Source: JBOHUC01 sp050733935 (GTDB taxonomy: Bacteria; Eisenbacteria; RBG-16-71-46; DASYSL01). Taken from it: a stretch of DNA of 31,289 bases. Both the position numbers and the translations under genes were made by a program. Positions 14,454-22,913 of this stretch are shown in pieces (the stretch's first letter is position 1; each line of letters begins with the position of its first letter). The stretch spans positions 1 through 31,289 of the forward strand of contig JBOHUC010000120.1 of the NCBI GenBank assembly GCA_050733935.1. Direction: 5' to 3'. The notes below the pieces were generated by a model that was not told where the DNA came from, ran no database searches, and saw nothing but the letters and a program-made list of their open reading frames with translations.

Positions 14454-15872
14454 TTGGCGAAAGACTTGGACGGTTACGAGCTCCAGTTCCTCGGCGCGGC
14501 GCGCACGGTCACGGGATCGAAGTACCTGGTGCGGGCCGGTTCGACGCAGGTGCTCGTGGATTGCGGATTGTTCCAGGGATTGAAGGAGCTACGCCTCCGG
14601 AACTGGGAGCCGCTTCCGATCGAGGCCGGGGCGATCGATCACGTCGTGCTCACCCACGCGCACATCGATCACACGGGCTATCTCCCGCGCCTGGCGCGCG
14701 ACGGCTTCCGCGGGCCCGTGTGGACCACTCCCGCCACGCGCGATCTCTCCGACTTCATGCTCAAGGACAGTGCGCACCTGCAGGAGGAGGAGGCCGACTA
14801 CGCGAACCGGAAGGGCTTCTCGAAGCACAAGCCCGCGCTCCCGCTCTACTCGGTGGAGGACGCAGAGCGCGCGGTCCGCCTGTTTCGCACGACGCGCTAC
14901 GGCGAGTCGCAGTCGCTCTCGGAGAGCGTGACCCTCCGGTTCCATCCTGCGGGACACATTCTCGGCTCGTGCATCGTGGAGCTCACCGTGCGCCGGAACG
15001 GAGACTCACGGACGATCGTGTTCTCGGGCGATCTCGGACGCTACGGCGATGCGCTCATGCGCGACCCCGAGGCGATGAAGAGCGGCGCGGACTATCTCGT
15101 GATCGAATCGACGTACGGTAACCGCGATCACTCCGACAAGGATCCGCGCCCGCACATCAAGGAGCTCATCGAATACGTCGTCGAGAGGCGCGGCGTGCTG
15201 CTCATTCCCGCGTTCGCGGTCGGGCGCACGCAGGAAGTGCTGCTCCATCTCAGGCGTGGGATGAAAGCCGGAGACCTGCCGCGGCTCCCCGTCCATCTCG
15301 ACAGCCCGATGGCGATCGATGCAACCGAGGTGTACTGCCGCTACGTCGAGGATCAGCGTGTCGAGCACACGTCCGGACATGGCGCCGGGTGCGTGCACAT
15401 GTTCGGCGAACTCGAGCTCGTCCGGACGGTCGAGGAGTCGAAGCGCCTCAATGCGATGAAGGGACCGCGCATCATCATCTCGGCGAGCGGCATGGCGACC
15501 GGCGGGCGGATCCTCCATCACCTCAAGAACCGGCTGCCGGACGAGCGGAACGTCGTCCTGTTCGTGGGCTTCCAGGCCCCGGGAACGCGTGGCCGCTCGC
15601 TCGTCGACGGCGCGCGGCAGGTGCGGATGCTCGGCGAGGTGGTCGAGGTCAACGCGCGCATCGACAAGATCGACTCGCTGTCCGCGCACGCGGATCGGAG
15701 CGAGCTCCTCCAGTGGAGCGGGACGTTCAGCGCGCGCAAGCCCCGCCGCACGTTCGTGACGCACGGGGAGCCCGAAGCGGCCGAGGAGATCGCCCGCCTC
15801 CTCCGCGAGCGCCACGGGTTCGAAGCGCGCGTCCCGAATCACCTCGAGAAGGCGGCGCTGTTCGACGATTGA
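14454..15872 (+). CDS. MBL-fold beta-CASP RNA nuclease (CPSF73/YSH1-like)
   Basis: 472 residues; TTG start with a weak GGTGAGG just before it. The metallo-beta-lactamase fold has THAHIDH (H68, H70, D72, H73), PAGHILGS, VFSGDLGRYG, and the beta-CASP motifs IESTYGNRDH, PAFAVGRTQE, DSPMAIDAT and ISASGMATGGRILHHL. It ends with SLSAHADRSEL and FVTHGEPEAA. Two zinc ions and a water carry out endonucleolytic RNA cleavage in the cytoplasm. Bacterial members of this type resemble the 3'-end processing factor CPSF73 rather than RNase J. It stands alone on its strand. Confidence 0.93.
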   Translation: MAKDLDGYELQFLGAARTVTGSKYLVRAGSTQVLVDCGLFQGLKELRLRNWEPLPIEAGAIDHVVLTHAHIDHTGYLPRLARDGFRGPVWTTPATRDLSDFMLKDSAHLQEEEADYANRKGFSKHKPALPLYSVEDAERAVRLFRTTRYGESQSLSESVTLRFHPAGHILGSCIVELTVRRNGDSRTIVFSGDLGRYGDALMRDPEAMKSGADYLVIESTYGNRDHSDKDPRPHIKELIEYVVERRGVLLIPAFAVGRTQEVLLHLRRGMKAGDLPRLPVHLDSPMAIDATEVYCRYVEDQRVEHTSGHGAGCVHMFGELELVRTVEESKRLNAMKGPRIIISASGMATGGRILHHLKNRLPDERNVVLFVGFQAPGTRGRSLVDGARQVRMLGEVVEVNARIDKIDSLSAHADRSELLQWSGTFSARKPRRTFVTHGEPEAAEEIARLLRERHGFEARVPNHLEKAALFDD

Positions 15873-15924
15873 GCCCGCGGACGACTTCTCCTCTTGCTTC
15901 ACCTCGCGGCGGCCGAAAACGAAA

Positions 15925-15954
15925 CGAGCCGCCTGCGCCCTCGCAGTCGGCTCG
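15925..15954 (+). terminator. Strong hairpin downstream of the beta-CASP gene
   Basis: CGAGCCG (15925-15931) pairs with CGGCTCG (15948-15954), and inside it CTGCG pairs with CGCAG across a c/t mismatch. Closing T-rich DNA (CTTGCGTTTGTCGGTTTTT) follows within about 25 nt, which is looser than a classical intrinsic terminator. Confidence 0.45.
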
Positions 15955-15980
15955 CTCGTGCTTGCGTTTGTCGGTTTTTC

Positions 15981-15996
15981 GGCGGCTTTCGCCGCC
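15981..15996. other. GGCGGC-TTTC-GCCGCC hairpin
   Basis: Perfect 6-bp stem and 4-nt loop. The T-run lies before it on the plus strand, so it is not a terminator in either direction. Confidence 0.35.
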
Positions 15997-16324
15997 GCCC
16001 GGTTCCTTTCGGAGGCCGGTTCGAGGCCCACAACGGCTCCGCAACCGCGCGGGACTCGAACCAGCCGGCCTGACCACACGACCGGTTTGGTCGTGGAGCC
16101 CCCGCTCACCCGCCAAGGTATTGCATGGCTCGTGCTTCAGTCAGGCGGCCGGCGCAGGTAAGCTTTATCAAGCGGCGTGCCATTTCCCGGGGCCGCCCGG
16201 AGTGGTTTCACAGGACCCTGACCGAGGTTCTAAGCCAGCACGAATGAGCGAGTTGAGAGAGTGTCCCTCGACGTCTGAAACGGCCCGTTTTTACGCGGCC
16301 TTTCGAACCCGCACTTCTTTGCCG
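15997..16324. other. Structured spacer without a recognised gene
   Basis: Holds an imperfect inverted repeat (GGCCGGTTCGAG at 16014-16025 against CTCGAA-CCAG-CCGGCC at 16055-16070) and a perfect 7-bp hairpin CACGACC/GGTCGTG at 16077-16095. With the two hairpins upstream, this gives four stems in about 170 nt. A tRNA T-arm-like GGTTCGAGTCC is on the minus strand, but no cloverleaf can be completed. The promoter of the lipoprotein gene should be in the right half. Confidence 0.35.
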
Positions 16325-17602
16325 ATGTCGGACAAAGGCGTGGCGACCCACTGTGGCGAGGAGCGCCGCAGGGTGTGGCGCGGTCGCATCGGAGCCGCGG
16401 TCCTCGTCGCCGGTATCGCCGGCGTTGCCGCCGCGCTCTCGTCGGGCTGCGGGGGTGGCGCGACCGAGGTTCCGATTCCGATCGTGTACGTGGTCGCGGG
16501 CGAGGTCTCGGATCCCACCTCGAGCCCTCTCACCCCGATCGAGGGCGCCACCGTTCGTGTCGAGACGGCCGCACAGGTCGTCGCGGTCACGACTGATGCG
16601 GAGGGCGTCTTCATCCTTCAGGGCGTCCCCGAGGGGAAGCATCGACTGCGCGCGGAGTTCCCCGGTCGGGTCACGACCATCACGTACGACTTCACCGTGA
16701 ACGAGAACGTGGTCGGCGCGCTCGTTCCGCTCTTCACGCGCGTCCAGGTGGACTCGATCCTCGCCGCGCGTGGCGCTCCCGCGTGGAACGACACGCAGGG
16801 TCTGTTCGGCCTCTTTGCGCTCAAGAGCACGAGCGTGCCGCTCGGGGATGCGGTCGCGTCGTTCGCTCCCGACCCGGGAGGCACGCTCGTCCAGACGGGC
16901 GAGGGCAAGGACCCGATCGTGGTCGTCAACGCCGCGTCGGGGAGCTACTCGCTCTCGCTCGCGCGCTCGGGCTACGTCTGGGACGGCCCGTACGGATTCA
17001 CGCTCCGGCCGGGAGTGCTCACGTTCGCGGCTCCACGCGCGCGCCCGAACATGAACGGATTCGTATTCGAGAACACGGGCGGCGGCCCGCCCATCAACGC
17101 GGCGACGGTCACGATCGTGGACGGGCCGACCTCCGGCGCCACGTCGTCCACGTCGTTCCTCGGACAGTTCTCGCTCGTCGGGCTCGTCGAAGGGACGTAC
17201 ACGGCGCGGATCGAGAAGGCGGGGTTCCTCCCGGGACTCACCTGGCCCCAGGACATGGCGCAGGACACGACGCTGTCCCAGGTCCTCATCCTCGGGGACA
17301 CGCTCACAACCTGGGCCACGCAGGGCGGGTCCGCTCCGCCGAGTGCTTCGCTCGGTCACCTGGCCGTGGACGCGCGTGCAGCGCTCGGCGGAGACGTGCT
17401 CGTCGGAGCCGTCATCCAGGTGCTCGGCAACACGGGCTTTCCGGTCGCTCAGACAGCGGGAGCCCCGGCCCTCCGCCTCGACCTCCCTCCCGGCACGTAT
17501 CGCGTGTGGGTGAGCGCGCCGGGACATGCGGATTCGCCCGCGACGGACGAGGTTCGGGTCCGTGCGGGCGAGGTGACCTACGCGAGAATCGAGATCGATT
17601 GA
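16325..17602 (+). CDS. Lipoprotein with carboxypeptidase-regulatory-like repeats
   Basis: 425 residues from ATG 16325; GTG 16373, which sits right before the signal peptide, is an alternative start. The lipoprotein signal is AAVLVAGIAGVAAALSSGC with the lipobox Cys, so it is anchored to a membrane after export. Three repeats of a beta-sandwich module follow: GEVSDPTSSPLTPIEGATVR with GVPEGKHRLRAEFPG, then MNGFVFENTGG with LVEGTYTARIEKAGF, then LAVDARAALGG with LPPGTYRVWVSAPGH. The pattern (variable start, GATV, GxxxGxY) is that of the CarboxypepD_reg-like fold. It is probably a surface or periplasmic binding or structural protein. It converges on the next gene with a 10-bp gap. Confidence 0.82.
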   Translation: MSDKGVATHCGEERRRVWRGRIGAAVLVAGIAGVAAALSSGCGGGATEVPIPIVYVVAGEVSDPTSSPLTPIEGATVRVETAAQVVAVTTDAEGVFILQGVPEGKHRLRAEFPGRVTTITYDFTVNENVVGALVPLFTRVQVDSILAARGAPAWNDTQGLFGLFALKSTSVPLGDAVASFAPDPGGTLVQTGEGKDPIVVVNAASGSYSLSLARSGYVWDGPYGFTLRPGVLTFAAPRARPNMNGFVFENTGGGPPINAATVTIVDGPTSGATSSTSFLGQFSLVGLVEGTYTARIEKAGFLPGLTWPQDMAQDTTLSQVLILGDTLTTWATQGGSAPPSASLGHLAVDARAALGGDVLVGAVIQVLGNTGFPVAQTAGAPALRLDLPPGTYRVWVSAPGHADSPATDEVRVRAGEVTYARIEID

Positions 17603-17612
17603 TCGGGCGCGT

Positions 17613-18695
17613 CTACTCCCGGTATTGATCCTTGAGGCGCCCCCAGGTCGACTGCAGCGCGGGGGTGCAGTACTCGGCCAGGAACAGTCCATTGGCGCGC
17701 GTTCCCGCGAACACGCCGACCTGGCCTGGAACGTTGTCGAGCCCCACGACGGCGAGCACCGCGCGCACGTCGTTGTCGCCCGGAGTCGGAGGGCCGAAGC
17801 GGTGCCACGTCGCCCCGTAGTCGGTGCTCTCGAACACGCCCTGGCCGCGCGTCCCGATGTAGAGCACGTTCACGCCCTCGGTGCGGCGGGCGATGTCGTT
17901 GACCGGCGTGCCGAACGGAATGCCGGTCGTTGACGGCGACCACGACACTCCCTGGTTCGTGCTCCGGAAGACTCCGCTCTCGCAGGCCGCGTAGCACCGG
18001 TTCGAGTCCGCCGAGTCGATCACGAACGAGTTCGCGATCGCGCCCGGAGCGACGAGCGACCACACGTGATTCGTGCGTCGCCAGATCCCGCCGTCGGTCG
18101 CGGCCAGCATGAACGAGCCGCCGCGCACGCGCGCGAGCGCCCGCACCCGCAAATCGGTGAGCCCCTCGTTGATCGGCGTCCACTGGATGAGCGAGTCCAC
18201 GCTCGGCCCGCCGATGAACACGCCTCCGTTGTAGAGGCCGGTGAAGACGGACTCGGGATGGGCGACATGAATGAAGACCGAGCGCGCGTCCGGAGAAGGA
18301 GGCAGCCCGTCGTTGATCTGGAACCAGAGTCCGCCCGTGTCCACGGTCTTGACGACGCCGAGCGGACCGGCGGCGACGTACCCCGTGTTCGTCGAGCTGG
18401 CGGTGACTTCGTGGGCGTTGGTCAGGAGCAGGTTGGCGTATTGCGCCCCGCAGTCCGTCGAGACGCCGAGCCCGCCGTTGTTGAGCGCGGTCCAGGCGAT
18501 CACGCACGGGTTCCCCGGCGGCGAAACGAGCTGCGTGAATTCGAGTCCCGCGTACGAGCCGCGCGGCACCCAGGTGAGCGTGCCGGGCACGCACGGCTGA
18601 GCGTGCGCGAAGCCTGCGAACGCGAACAGTAAGACCGAGAGCGTGAGGGCGGCGAGGGCGGCCGGACGCGGGTCACGGTTGTCAGACAGATGCAT
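17613..18695 (-). CDS. Secreted YCF48/BNR-type beta-propeller protein with C-terminal WG-K-YR tag
   Basis: 360 residues from ATG 18695, which has GGGAG about 8 nt upstream. The signal peptide ends at GFAHA (about residue 33). The body has repeated propeller blades with Asp-box-like motifs: GVFRSTNQGVSWSPS, GVFESTDYGATWHRF, plus GVFIGG and GGIWRRTNHVWS. Such propellers are found in YCF48 and sortilin-like proteins. It has no FlgD-Ig domain; instead it ends STWGRLKDQYRE, matching the end of the protein at 410-1096. It is exported; the ligand is unknown. A perfect TATAAT at 18758-18763 serves as a likely own promoter. Confidence 0.85.
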   Translation of the reverse strand: MHLSDNRDPRPAALAALTLSVLLFAFAGFAHAQPCVPGTLTWVPRGSYAGLEFTQLVSPPGNPCVIAWTALNNGGLGVSTDCGAQYANLLLTNAHEVTASSTNTGYVAAGPLGVVKTVDTGGLWFQINDGLPPSPDARSVFIHVAHPESVFTGLYNGGVFIGGPSVDSLIQWTPINEGLTDLRVRALARVRGGSFMLAATDGGIWRRTNHVWSLVAPGAIANSFVIDSADSNRCYAACESGVFRSTNQGVSWSPSTTGIPFGTPVNDIARRTEGVNVLYIGTRGQGVFESTDYGATWHRFGPPTPGDNDVRAVLAVVGLDNVPGQVGVFAGTRANGLFLAEYCTPALQSTWGRLKDQYRE

Positions 18696-18757
18696 GCGAG
18701 CACTCCCGTGTGCAGGTCGGATCCACAAATGCCGTGGAACGATCGCCGAGCCCCATC

Positions 18758-18763
18758 ATTATA
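18758..18763 (-). promoter_or_regulatory. TATAAT -10 element for the propeller gene
   Basis: A perfect -10 hexamer on the minus strand, overlapping the TAA stop of the upstream gene. It would give a leader of about 55 nt. The -35 region is poor. A 12-bp palindrome GGCCCGCGGGCC lies just upstream in the end of the preceding gene and could be a terminator stem or operator. Confidence 0.45.
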
Positions 18764-20219
18764 GACGGGCCCGCGGGCCGCGGACCAGCCGTCCGGTGAC
18801 CTGCTCGCCCCCGAACAGCACGCGGAAGGGATAGACGCCCGGGGCGGTGGCACGGCCGTTATCGTCATCTCCGTTCCAACGCAGAACATAGTCTCCTGGG
18901 CCGTCGACCGGCCGGCGGATCTCGCGCACGCGCCGGCCCGTTGCAACATGCACGACGAGCCGGATCTCGCCGCCGGAAGGATCGGCCTCGAAGGCCGGCT
19001 GCGCGGCGGCACCGCTCACACGAACGCGCACCGACGCCTCGCCGAACGAGGGATTCGGTGAGATCCCGAGGAGCGCCACGACGGACACGCCGCGCGATCC
19101 GACGGGCGGATCGCCGACCGCGACCGGACGCACGTCGTCGAAGTCGAGGCTCTGCGGCGGGAGGCCGAGGCCGATCGGAGATTGCGTGAGCTGCTGGAGC
19201 GTCACGGCGTCGAACACGCGCATCCCGGGACCCCCGGGCGAACGGTCCGAGAGCCAGAGCTCGTTGCGATCGTTCATTTCGGCGTCGGCGAGATTGAAGC
19301 CCGACGTTGCGAACACCGGCGCGTCGAGCGTTCCATCCGTCCGGTCGTAGGCGACGCACAGCGTGTTGAACGAGGCATCGCTGATGACCGCAAAGCCCCG
19401 GTCCCCGGGGCCGACCACCACGTCGTTCAGGTCGCCGCCGAGCTCCGCTTCGTCGATTTCGACGCCGCGCACCGCAAGCGCGATCGGATCGAGCCGCACG
19501 ACGCCGCCGTCGGCCGAGCCGAAGAATCCGGTGCAGCCGACGAGGAGATCGCCGTTTCCGTCCGTGACGATCTCGGTCACGGGGTTCTGGAACGGAAGCA
19601 GGATTCCCTGCACGCCGGGCGCCACGAGATCGGCGTCTACGAGGAGGTCGGTTGCCGCATCGATGACCACGACCTGGCTCGAATCGGTGGGCGTGAAGAA
19701 CGCGTCGCGATCGAGCCGTTGGACCGCGACGAACAGCCGGCCGTTCCGGAGCGCCATCTGCGCCATCTCGGGAATGCCGTCGGCGTCCGCGAACCCGGCG
19801 AGCGAGACCTCGCCGGTTTTCACCCCGGTCACGGGGTTCACGATCCAGAGCTCCGCCGTCTCGTAGCGCGACACGTAGGCCTTGGTGGGCGAGACCACGA
19901 TGATGTCCTGCGGATTCGATCCGTTCCCGACGCTGAACTGTTGAACAACCGCGAAGTTCGCCGCCGGATCCAGGATGCGAATGTTGTCGCACCCGAAGCG
20001 CTCGACCACGTACAGAAGGCCCTGATGGCATCGGAGTGCGGCGTCGGCGCAGACGCTTGCGCGATTCGAGTGACCGGTGCGGGGCGGGTCGAGATCGACG
20101 CTCCCGATCACCCCGCTCCCGAAGTCCGTCGAGTAGACGAGCGCCTGGGTTTGCGCCGCGTCCGCGGCCTGCGCGTGGAAGAGGGCGAGCACGGCGGCGA
20201 TCACGAACAAGGCTTTCAT
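18759..20219 (-). CDS. Secreted YncE-like beta-propeller (BtuG-like, cobalamin locus) with FlgD-Ig C-terminus
   Basis: 486 residues; the ATG overlaps the TGA of the TonB receptor (ATGA). The signal peptide is MKALFVIAAVLALFHAQAAD. The propeller region has LLYVVERFGCDNIRILDP, SVGNGSNPQDIIVVS, AYVSRYETAELWIVNP, FADADGIPEM and VAVQRLDRDAFF, the style of surface propellers that sit beside cobalamin TonB receptors (BtuG in Bacteroides). The C-terminus (ISPNPSFGEASVRV, DYVLRWNGDDDNGRATAPGV) is a FlgD-Ig domain with a small insertion (AAAQPAFEADPSGG). BtuG is a lipoprotein; this one is not. The predicted role is capture of B12 at the surface for the receiver pore. It is controlled by the upstream riboswitch. 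Confidence 0.85.
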   Translation of the reverse strand: MKALFVIAAVLALFHAQAADAAQTQALVYSTDFGSGVIGSVDLDPPRTGHSNRASVCADAALRCHQGLLYVVERFGCDNIRILDPAANFAVVQQFSVGNGSNPQDIIVVSPTKAYVSRYETAELWIVNPVTGVKTGEVSLAGFADADGIPEMAQMALRNGRLFVAVQRLDRDAFFTPTDSSQVVVIDAATDLLVDADLVAPGVQGILLPFQNPVTEIVTDGNGDLLVGCTGFFGSADGGVVRLDPIALAVRGVEIDEAELGGDLNDVVVGPGDRGFAVISDASFNTLCVAYDRTDGTLDAPVFATSGFNLADAEMNDRNELWLSDRSPGGPGMRVFDAVTLQQLTQSPIGLGLPPQSLDFDDVRPVAVGDPPVGSRGVSVVALLGISPNPSFGEASVRVRVSGAAAQPAFEADPSGGEIRLVVHVATGRRVREIRRPVDGPGDYVLRWNGDDDNGRATAPGVYPFRVLFGGEQVTGRLVRGPRARL

Positions 20220-22366
20220 GACTTGCCATCCTTTCGATCGAGGAGGAAGCGGATGCTGGCGTAGAAGGCGCGGCCGGGAAGCGGGTAGCCGCCGAAATCC
20301 TGGACGTGGGAATCGGTGAGGTTGCGGCACTCGATCGTCGCCTCGAGCCCGTATCGCGCGAACGCGCCGGTGATGCCGAGGTCGATCAACGTGCGCGCAG
20401 GGATGCGCTGGAGATTGGCGCGGTCCATGAAATGCGCGCCGATGTGGTGGAGCTCGGCGAACGGGCGAAACGGGGTTTCCGGGCTCGCATAGAGGGTGCG
20501 CGCGGCGACTTCGTGAGCCGGCCGGCCGGGCAGCTCGCGTCCGTACCAGTACGCCACGTCGCCTTCGTCGCGGGTCCACTGGCGCGTGTACTCGAGATCG
20601 GCGGAAAGCCCGAACTCCCATGCGGCCCGGAGCCCGAGCTCGAAGCCCTCGAGGCGCGCAGCCGAAATGTTCATCGCGACCGAGTACGAATTCGTGTTCT
20701 GCATGTAGACGAGGAGATCGTTCGCGTCGGAGCGGTAGATCGCGGCCTGGCCCTCGATCCATCGGGGCGCCCACCGGGCGGCACTGCCGGGCGCACTCAC
20801 CCTGCGTTCCCAGCTCCCCACGAGCCCGACGTCGCGCGTTTCGATTTCCTCCGGGCGCGCCGCGGGATTCCCGTGCACACCGCCCCGGTTGCCGAACAGC
20901 TCCTCGAGCGACGGCACGCGCCCGAGCCGGGAGACCGATGCGCGCAACGCAAGCGAAGCCTCCGCGCCGCCCGCGACTGCGCCGCGCACCACGTCGCCGC
21001 GCGCGCCCAGGCTCCAGCGCGTGAAGCGCGTCGTGCGGCTCACCGCCGGGGACGGAAGCGCGCCCGGATACGCGGGCCCTGCCGGGAAATCGTCGAACGT
21101 GGACTCGCGCCGGATCTGCCCCGTCACTCCGACCCGTCCGCCGGCGAGCGACCAGCGATCCTCGAGCCCGAGCATGAGCCACTCGCGATCGGAACCGGCG
21201 AGGTCGCGCGGCTCGGGCAGCGTGAGCGCCGGCTCGTAACGCTCGAGTCGCCCTTCGGCGGCCGCGAAGAGCGCGTGTCCCAGGGGCAGCGCGTGCGAGG
21301 CGTCGAGACGGAGCCCGTCTTTGGACGTGTGATCATCGGTCGCGACCCGCATCCCCGTGAGCTCGCGCGCGGGATCGGCGAAGCGATCGCGATGGCGCAC
21401 CGCGTAGAGGAGCGCTCCGGGGGCAAACCGGGTCGTGAGCGATCGCGCCGAGAGGCTCGTCACCGAGCGATCGGTCGCGAAGCTCGCGTCGAGGGCCGTG
21501 TTGGCACCGGTGCCGGGGGATCCCTGATCCTTGTCGAGATGGTCGTGCGTGAGCGCGAGCTCGGCCGGCCCCACACCCTGCGTGATGCGTCCGGTGAGCG
21601 CGAGCGAGCGAAACGCGTTGTTCACGCGCACGGCCCATTCGTCGTCGTTCGAATTCGCCGACGTTCCGTTGTCGTCGTAGTAGGCGAAATCCCCTTCGCT
21701 CTCGAGCCACTGCGCGACCGCGAGGACGGACGTTCGACCGCGCGTGACGCCTCCCGACGCGTCGCTCCGTCGCGTGCCGAACGCGCCGGCTCCGGCGGAC
21801 ACGCGGCCCCAGACTCCCGGTTGCCGGCGCGTGACGAGCTGCACGACGCCGCCGCCCGGCGAGTCGAACGCGAGCGGTGCCGTGCCCCGGTAGACCTCGA
21901 TCGAGCCCAGCGCTTCGATCGGCAGATCGCTCGCGTTCACGACTCCGTATTGCGCTTGATTGAGCGGCACGCCGTCCAGGTAGACGGCGACCTGCGAGGC
22001 CGAGGAGCCTCGAATCGAGACGGCGCTAAAGGCACCGAGACCGCCGAACTGGCGGACGTGCACGCCGACGTTGCCGGCCAGCACGTCGCTCGCGGTGCGG
22101 AACCGGCCGTGTGCGTACGTGAGGTCGTAGGAGCGCGCGAAGCCGGGAGTGAGGCGGAGGAGCGGCGCATCGGTCGAGCGCGCTTCGCTCACTTCGATCG
22201 CAGGAAGCTCGACGACCGTGTCGGCTTGCGCGGCTTGTGCCGCTTGCGCGGAAACCGTGGAATCGGCCGGCACCAGCGCGCTGGCAGGAGGTTCGGCGGC
22301 GCTCGCGGCCCCGGTGCCGAGCCCGAGCGAGAGCGAGAGCGCAATAAAGACCATGCGAACGGACAT
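20216..22366 (-). CDS. btuB: TonB-dependent outer-membrane receptor, BtuB-like (cobalamin)
   Basis: 716 residues from ATG 22366 (MSVRMVFIALSLSLGLG). An open frame reaches 22636, but that lies inside the riboswitch. After the signal peptide, DTVVELPAIEV is TonB-box-like. The plug domain has VHVRQFGGLGAFSAVSIRG, VAVYLDGVPLNQAQYG and IEVYRGTAPLAFDSPGGG. The 22-strand barrel has EELFGNRGGVHGNPAARPEE and ends in RAFYASIRFLLDRKDGKS. It imports corrinoids across the outer membrane using TonB-ExbBD energy. The upstream cobalamin riboswitch is the main evidence for the substrate. A propeller partner follows with a 4-nt overlap. Confidence 0.9.
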   Translation of the reverse strand: MSVRMVFIALSLSLGLGTGAASAAEPPASALVPADSTVSAQAAQAAQADTVVELPAIEVSEARSTDAPLLRLTPGFARSYDLTYAHGRFRTASDVLAGNVGVHVRQFGGLGAFSAVSIRGSSASQVAVYLDGVPLNQAQYGVVNASDLPIEALGSIEVYRGTAPLAFDSPGGGVVQLVTRRQPGVWGRVSAGAGAFGTRRSDASGGVTRGRTSVLAVAQWLESEGDFAYYDDNGTSANSNDDEWAVRVNNAFRSLALTGRITQGVGPAELALTHDHLDKDQGSPGTGANTALDASFATDRSVTSLSARSLTTRFAPGALLYAVRHRDRFADPARELTGMRVATDDHTSKDGLRLDASHALPLGHALFAAAEGRLERYEPALTLPEPRDLAGSDREWLMLGLEDRWSLAGGRVGVTGQIRRESTFDDFPAGPAYPGALPSPAVSRTTRFTRWSLGARGDVVRGAVAGGAEASLALRASVSRLGRVPSLEELFGNRGGVHGNPAARPEEIETRDVGLVGSWERRVSAPGSAARWAPRWIEGQAAIYRSDANDLLVYMQNTNSYSVAMNISAARLEGFELGLRAAWEFGLSADLEYTRQWTRDEGDVAYWYGRELPGRPAHEVAARTLYASPETPFRPFAELHHIGAHFMDRANLQRIPARTLIDLGITGAFARYGLEATIECRNLTDSHVQDFGGYPLPGRAFYASIRFLLDRKDGKS

Positions 22367-22440
22367 GACGGAGGTCTCCGCCTCACGCGGTTCCGAAGGA
22401 GTGGCGAAGCGGGAAGAGGCGGGGCTGGAGAGCGGGGGCA

Positions 22441-22471
22441 AACGAAAACGCCCCCCGGACTCCGGAAGGCG
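22441..22471 (-). terminator. Riboswitch-controlled intrinsic terminator
   Basis: On the minus strand CGCCTTCCGGA pairs with TCCGGGGGGCG (two G-U pairs) in a stem of up to 11 bp, followed by TTTTCGTTT. It lies between the B12 box and the receptor start, so it is the likely expression platform: cobalamin binding would favour termination. Confidence 0.7.
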
Positions 22472-22516
22472 AAAGAAACCCAGCCCCTTCGCGCGAAGAG
22501 CCACGGGAACGCGATC

Positions 22517-22683
22517 CAGGCAGGTCTCCTGACTTAGGGCTCGAGCGCCGGTCCCGCCTTCCCAACCCTTGGGGTCAGTGGCATCGTGGGATCGCGGCTC
22601 GCCCAACACAGTGACGGGATCGTGGGGGAGTCTCACCCCCTTCCCTTTTCACCCCTGCGGGGCACCCGGATCGATGTGACCGG
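22517..22683 (-). promoter_or_regulatory. Cobalamin (B12) riboswitch
   Basis: The minus strand carries the B12 box AGTCAGGAGACCTGCC (22534-22519), preceded by GGGAAGGCGGG, GATGCCACTG, GATCCCGTCACTGT and, at the 5' end, GGTGCCCCGCAGGGGTG. These are the conserved blocks of the cobalamin aptamer in the right order and spacing. It controls the TonB receptor and propeller genes. Adenosylcobalamin or another cobalamin would be the ligand. Confidence 0.95.
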
Positions 22684-22712
22684 ACGGTAGTCCTGACGGC
22701 GGACCCCGTCAA
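22684..22712 (-). promoter_or_regulatory. Promoter of the cobalamin locus
   Basis: TTGACG (22712-22707), 17-nt spacer, TACCGT (22689-22684). Transcription would begin at about 22677, right at the 5' edge of the riboswitch, which supports the call despite the weak -10. Confidence 0.55.
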
Positions 22713-22886
22713 GTCGGGGAGACCCGGATGGAGCAGAAGCCGCCTAGCCGTTCCGCCGCATCCAGTTGCGCGGGCGGGACTGTACGCCCCCGCGGATTCC
22801 GCGAGCGGGCCCGGTGGGTTCCGCGAGCCCCGATTGCCCGCGCAAGTTCGCCCCAGCCTTGAGTTTCCCTGCAGAAGCGCGACGCG

Positions 22887-22910
22887 CCCTCCGATAACGG
22901 AGCCGGAGGG
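22887..22910 (+). promoter_or_regulatory. Hairpin covering the Shine-Dalgarno of the HEAT gene
   Basis: CCCTCCG (22887-22893) pairs perfectly with CGGAGGG (22904-22910), which is the ribosome-binding site 3 nt before the ATG at 22914. A shorter alternative CTCCG/CGGAG also forms. It could lower or control translation start. Confidence 0.45.
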
Positions 22911-22913
22911 AGC

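Noticed and set aside
16040..16120. tRNA or tmRNA on the minus strand (GGTTCGAGTCC T-arm-like string, hairpin CACGACC/GGTCGTG)
   Set aside because: The T-stem has a mismatch, the anticodon loop lacks U33, no D-arm is present, and no 5' strand pairs with the acceptor, so no cloverleaf can be drawn.
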